The position numbers and the translations under genes were made by a program. The notes below the pieces were generated by a model. The model made no database searches. It was not told the DNA's origin and saw nothing but the letters and a program-made list of their open reading frames with translations. Shown in pieces: positions 59,591 to 64,000 of a stretch of DNA of 64,000 bases. The stretch is from Aptenodytes patagonicus. Lineage: Eukaryota > Chordata > Aves > Sphenisciformes > Spheniscidae. Where the stretch lies: contig NC_134961.1 of assembly GCF_965638725.1 (NCBI RefSeq), positions 3,100,001-3,164,000 of the forward strand, in the 5' to 3' direction. Position 1 is the first letter of the stretch, and every line of letters starts with the position of its first letter.

Positions 59591-61020
59591 CCGTATGAGG
59601 CCCCCGGGGCCGGGCAGCACGACTGAAGCGCGGACCGGAGCCGACCCCTCTCGGGGCCGTGGCAGCCGCTTGCCACAGGGCGCCCCCCCTCAGCGGACAA
59701 AAGCCGGCCTTTTTCGCCCGGGAGGCAGGGCCGGCTGGGCTCGTCCGTGGGGAAGGGACTACACGCTCCGGAGCCCGCCCTCGGGAGCGGGCGGCTGCGG
59801 CCGGGGCTGCGGAGGGGCGGCTGCCGGGCCGGGCCGCGCCCCCTCAGCGGGCAGACGACCAGGCCAGCTGCGGACGCCGCACCCCTCTGCCGGCCGCTTA
59901 CCGTCGCGGTGCCGCTGCCCTACCGGGCCCTTTAAATGCCCTCCCCCCGCTCGTCCCGCTCCGCCTCTCAGCCAGTGTGGTTCTGCCGTTCCCTCTGACG
60001 GACGCGCGGTCTTACCAATGGGAGGCGGCCCGGATGAATGACGACGCGGGCCCTTTTCAAGCTTCCCTCCCTCTGCGAGGCTCACCGGACAGGCGGGATG
60101 TCGACTGGGCGGGCTGCGCTCGATAGGCTGCTCGACGTGATGGGCAGTTGGGTCAACCAACGGTGGGGCAGGGCGGGCCCGCCGGCGCTACCTGCGGTCC
60201 AGGCAGCCGAGGAGGAGCGCCGCGCGCGAGGCTGTGGAGTGGAGCTCGTCGTCCGCCACCATGTTCCAGGGCCCCGAGGCCGACTCGGCCAAGCCCAGCT
60301 CCAGGTGGCGCAGCGGGGGTGGATTGGCGGTGCGGGGGTGAAGGGGGGAACGGGAAGAGCCGTGCGGCGGCGCAGAGCCCGCGGCGGGGCTTTGTTCGGG
60401 GTGAGGGAGAGGCGGGAGAGGCGCAGGCTGAGGCTGAGGCTGCGGCGCGGCGCTGAGGGCGGGTGCTCCGGCTGCGGCGCGGCGCTGAGGGGCGGGAGGC
60501 AGATGGGGGGGCTCTGGCTGAGGGGAGCGGGTCCGTGCTGGGGGGGCCTTTTCGGCCGCGGTGGGCGGGAACGCCGCCCCCCATCCCTCCGGTAGCTGCT
60601 GGGGCAGGAGGCCGGCGCAGGGCGGCGGCGCTCGCCGCCTGCCCGGTGACCCTGCCGTGCCTCAGTTTACCTCTGCCGCGCCCCGGGGGCGGGGGGGGGT
60701 GGCGCCGCCGGCGGAGCGGGCGGTGTGGGGAGCGGCGCCGCGCCGCGCTCCCGGCGGTGCGTGCCGCCTTGGGCTCGGGGCCACGCCTGGGACACGCGGA
60801 GAGAGAGCGGGCAGGGCCGGTCCCCGTGGGGCTGCAGCGCTCGGCGCCCGGCCCCGGCCCGCCGAGAGGGGGGTTGAGCTCCTGCTGGGGGTTACCGAGG
60901 TGGAGAGGGCGTCTGGATCCCGAGGGGATTCCCGTGCGGGAGGAGAGGCCTGGCGCTGTGGAGGCCCTCCTTCCCCCGTGTTTGTACCCCCTCAGGGAGG
61001 GAGGAGGAGGACGTGGTTAC
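59590..61020 (+). promoter_or_regulatory. JPT2: CpG island promoter of JPT2
   Basis: This dense CpG island is centred on the JPT2 start codon. It contains a CCAAT box at 60015-60019, several GC boxes (GGGCGG type) and a weak TTTAAAT near 59931. No clear TATA box sits at a suitable distance from the ATG. The left part contains many long frames in all directions, as expected for GC-rich sequence. Confidence 0.75.
60261..60304 (+). CDS. JPT2: JPT2 (HN1L) first coding exon, partial gene
   Basis: JPT2 (Jupiter microtubule associated homologue 2, also HN1L) is a small, largely disordered protein of about 190 residues in human, reported to bind NAADP and to associate with microtubules. The ATG has a near-perfect Kozak context (GCCGCCACC before it). 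The exon encodes MFQGPEADSAKPSS plus two bases, comparable with the human MFQVPDSEGG start. A donor follows (AG then GTGGCG, not a strong one). The next exon would begin the PPGG-containing repeats and I do not see it before 64000. The identification rests on the MFQ start, the codon phase and the conserved position after CRAMP1. Confidence 0.8.
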
Positions 61021-64000
61021 GCTCTGTGAAGCGTTGAGAGGATCCGACACAAACGCCTGCATAAGCATAAGCAGATGTTACCTTGTTTTCGCCCTATGAA
61101 GTTGAACTATATTGTTGGACGAGGGCGTATATCGTAATAACTTGGAGCTGGAGTGATTAATCCATCTGTGAGGTAATTATGTGGTCGGAGGGGAAGGAAG
61201 GAAGTGTTTTGAAACTGCGTAAGGGTGCTCTAAGTTTGCCTTTTATTCCAGTCGCTTTAAGCTATGACCTGGTTGTAAAAGACTCCTGAGGATGCTCTGC
61301 CCTTAGTATAGTCTCCGAGAAGCTTCTCTTCTCATCGTAATTTTGGACCGTGTTTAACTTATAAATTTGGTTTCTGGATGGAGTCTGGAATGCAGATCAT
61401 CATAACTTTAGTTAACAGCAAGCAAAGGTGGTCGTGTTACAGCTTGTTCTCTGGCATTGTGGCAGAGTGTTTTCATCGTGCCTGAGAACAATCTATAGCA
61501 ACGCAGACAACTATATAAACGGACTGGCACAGCAAGCATGCTTACTGCAGCACTGCAATACATTACGTTATTGGATTTTATAGTGGTCTCCGAGATGGTG
61601 ACTATTGACGTACGGCCTGTGCTGTCAAAAGCAAAAAGTACTTGGTTTAAGGGCACTTTTTCCAGAGCTTATTCTATTAATTCCCTAAAATTAATATTTG
61701 ATGGTAACTTTATTTGATGATAATGCAAATCCTTTTGCAGTTCTTGATGTGTAGAAGTTTCTCTAATGAAAACTGAGCCTAATTCAAAATCCTTGCAGCA
61801 ACCACCAACAGCTGTGGAAGTGGGAAAAAATAACTCTTCCTAATGTGAAAATCTTTGTGAGGAAATTATAAACAAATGCGTTGCATTTCATAATACAGGG
61901 GTGTTACTGTTAGAAATAAATTATGTGAAAAATATCTTAAAGGAAAGCTTCCACTGAAATCATTGTCCAGTGAGACGTGTCTCTAGTGATCCAGTTAATG
62001 TGTACAGTGATACAGCGAACAACTAGTTTTATTTTATTAAACTTTGTATTTTTAAGGCAGTTTTGCTTTTCCAAAATAAAACAAGGAATTGCGTGTCTAA
62101 GAGTTGCTGTTGCTCTGAAAGCAAAGCAGGACAGAGTTGTATCATTCTGCTGTTGGTGCACGCTATAAAGCTCTTATGTATCCTCAATTCAGCTCGTATA
62201 CGAGCAGTTTCACAACTACTGTATAGAGCTGAAAATGTTAACTGTAGCCATCTTGGAAAGGTAATACACGTGTTCCCCTCTGCCCCATCAGTTTTATGGC
62301 AGAGTACTGCAGAGCTTTCAGATCAAGAGCATAACTGACTTAGCAAAGCTTGCTGTTTGTTTATAAGGTGAGTGAGCTATTTAATGAGCCATGAGTTTGT
62401 ATTGATCCATCAGCAGGAGTGCCCCCAGGAACTTTCTGGTCTTTGCTTGAGAGCCTGGTGTTCCAAACCTTAACACCTGCTTTCTGCTAGTTACCTTAGT
62501 GATGGTCTCTGACATATAATGCAACTCTCCGATTTTACCTGCTTTATTAGAAGTGTCTGAAAACTAGTAGGACTTCAGTGTTTAACTTTCAGGGAGAATT
62601 AAAAAAAATATATATTTAATTTATATAGCCAGTGTCTTGAAGTAATGGATAAGCCTTGGCGCACCTCTTCCGTAGGTCAGCTGAAAGGTTTAATGAGGAA
62701 AAGGCATTCAAATTCAAGTGTGTTAGAATGTAGGAAAAAAAGATGACAAGAACTAATTAAAATTCTTCAAGCCTGCCAGAAGAGAACAAAGCAATTAGTA
62801 GAGGCTTTTAAACTTACAGGGTAGGGTTCTTAATTTAGCTGTTCTAGATGAATTGACAGACTTCTAGTCTACTGGAGGGAAGTGGGAGAAGAGACAGATT
62901 TAGATTGCATAGAAAACAAAGGGTTTTTTTCATTACTGTTTAACAGAATAAAACAACGCCTCCCCCCCCCGCCCCCTGCCAAAGGAAGAAAGAAGATCTA
63001 ACTTATCTGGCTGCAAGACACAAAAATATCTCTATGTAAACTGGCATAGTACCAATATAAACTAAAATTACTATAAAGTATAAACTAAAATTAATATAAA
63101 GTGTATGTTGAATTTCCTTGTACTCTGTTGAAGCAGCTCACGCTGGCTTATCAAGTTTAGCATGCTGTTTTCCTTTGGTAGGATTCACAGGCCAAATCTT
63201 ACCTTCTTATTTGGTATGGGAGACCTGCGCATCTCACTCTGATCTAGAACTGAGTGTCATGGGAGTACAAGGAGGTCAGCAATGCTCTAGAGGCTACATG
63301 GCAAGAAAATAGTTTTGTATTCTCCCCAGTTTTTGGCTGAAGTGAAGGAATGCAAAACCCTGTCCTCTGTGCTATGATAAGCTGGAAGACCTTGTTGCTG
63401 TACTTCAGTATTTTTGGTAATTCCTGTGAATGACTTAGTTATCTGACTTTGCATTAGTTAGAATTTTATGGACCTGGTGCTGCAGTCGCTTGAAAGTTTA
63501 TGGAATATTTGGAAGGTTCCTAGCAATTAGAAGTTTCTGAAATTGAGGAGGCAAATCCACTTTGTGTATGTAGAGTCAAGACATTCTTTTGCGCTATGCT
63601 GGCAGAAAAGGCCACCTCTTATGCTGATTTCAAAGTGCCTCCTAAGCACCTCAAGTGATGCCTCTGACTTATTCATTGCAACAGTAGGGTTTTCTTAGTA
63701 TGTATACTGAGCTGAAAATGGGAGGACGATATAAGAGCAATCAGTGGTGGATTTCTTTTGATGCTTAATTAAGTTTGTTAACTGAATAATCAAGACCTTT
63801 AATTTTAAAATGGGGTTTCTCTAGAATTTTTTTCTGCAATGGATCTTCAGTCCAGTTGCAGGAATGAGAACTAATTTGATTCTTATGACTGGTTGTTTTT
63901 CTTAAACCAAAAAAATCTGAATGTAGTTATTTTGTTATTCCCTCCTACGCTTGTAGGCGTGTGTTAAAAAACCTGCATGGTAAATGGAGTGAATCTGTAA
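60305..64000 (+). other. JPT2: JPT2 intron 1 (continues past window)
   Basis: After the CpG island the sequence is AT-rich intron with no repeat element or exon recognised. It holds a C-rich run near 62961-62977 and a 23-base tandem duplication at 63056-63101. Confidence 0.65.
63056..63101. repeat. Tandem duplication of 23 bases
   Basis: Two adjacent copies of a TATAAACTAAAATTA-type unit (63056-63078 and 63079-63101) differ at one position (C to A). Confidence 0.9.

Noticed and set aside
59595-61037. Large frames around the JPT2 start on both strands
   Set aside because: They are compositional frames in a CpG island. Only the short MFQ exon has a supported start and donor.
1-64000. CRISPR arrays, operons, phage genes, tRNA or rRNA genes
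   Set aside because: No regular spaced repeats, ribosome binding sites or recognisable structural RNA genes were seen. The window is vertebrate nuclear DNA.

Overview
This is a vertebrate nuclear genomic window, most likely from a bird. It holds long GT-AG introns, CpG-island promoters and a sparse interspersed-repeat load in which every element I recognise is a CR1 LINE. That pattern is typical of birds, although turtles and crocodilians also carry CR1. No bacterial, phage or plasmid features are present.

Most of the window is one plus-strand gene, the orthologue of CRAMP1 (cramped chromatin regulator homologue 1). I reconstructed a non-coding first exon ending near 4973 and 20 coding exons from the ATG at 7389 to the TGA at 53180-53182. 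Every exon junction keeps frame. The total is 3981 coding bases, or 1326 residues, against about 1269 for human CRAMP1 as I remember it. The protein has an acidic and Ser-rich N terminus, a SANT/Myb-like domain (about residues 160-233), a conserved region through about residue 374, a long exon of 422 codons, and a Ser/Pro-rich C-terminal half ending in conserved helical segments. The 3' UTR appears to run to about 57.7 kb.

Layout: 1-3.4 kb is AT-rich, without a gene I can identify. By vertebrate synteny it could be the 5' part of IFT140 on the minus strand, but no coding exon of it was seen. 3.5-5.2 kb is a CpG island with four CCAAT boxes, an octamer and a YY1-like site, which I infer to be a bidirectional promoter. 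A second CpG island at 6.3-7.3 kb sits just before the first coding exon. 7.4-53.2 kb holds the CRAMP1 exons and introns, with CR1 fragments in introns 4, 5, 10, 11 and 20. 53.2-57.7 kb is the 3' UTR. 57.7-59.5 kb is intergenic with one CR1 fragment. 59.6-61.0 kb is the CpG-island promoter and first coding exon of the next plus-strand gene, JPT2 (HN1L). The rest is its first intron.

The most notable observations are a probable U12-type (minor spliceosome) intron 9 in CRAMP1, an unexplained ~310 bp sequence present in both intron 2 and intron 6, a triple tandem AG acceptor at coding exon 2 (gene exon 3), and a G-quadruplex motif next to a self-complementary microsatellite in the 3' UTR. Nothing here looks like a new multi-gene system.
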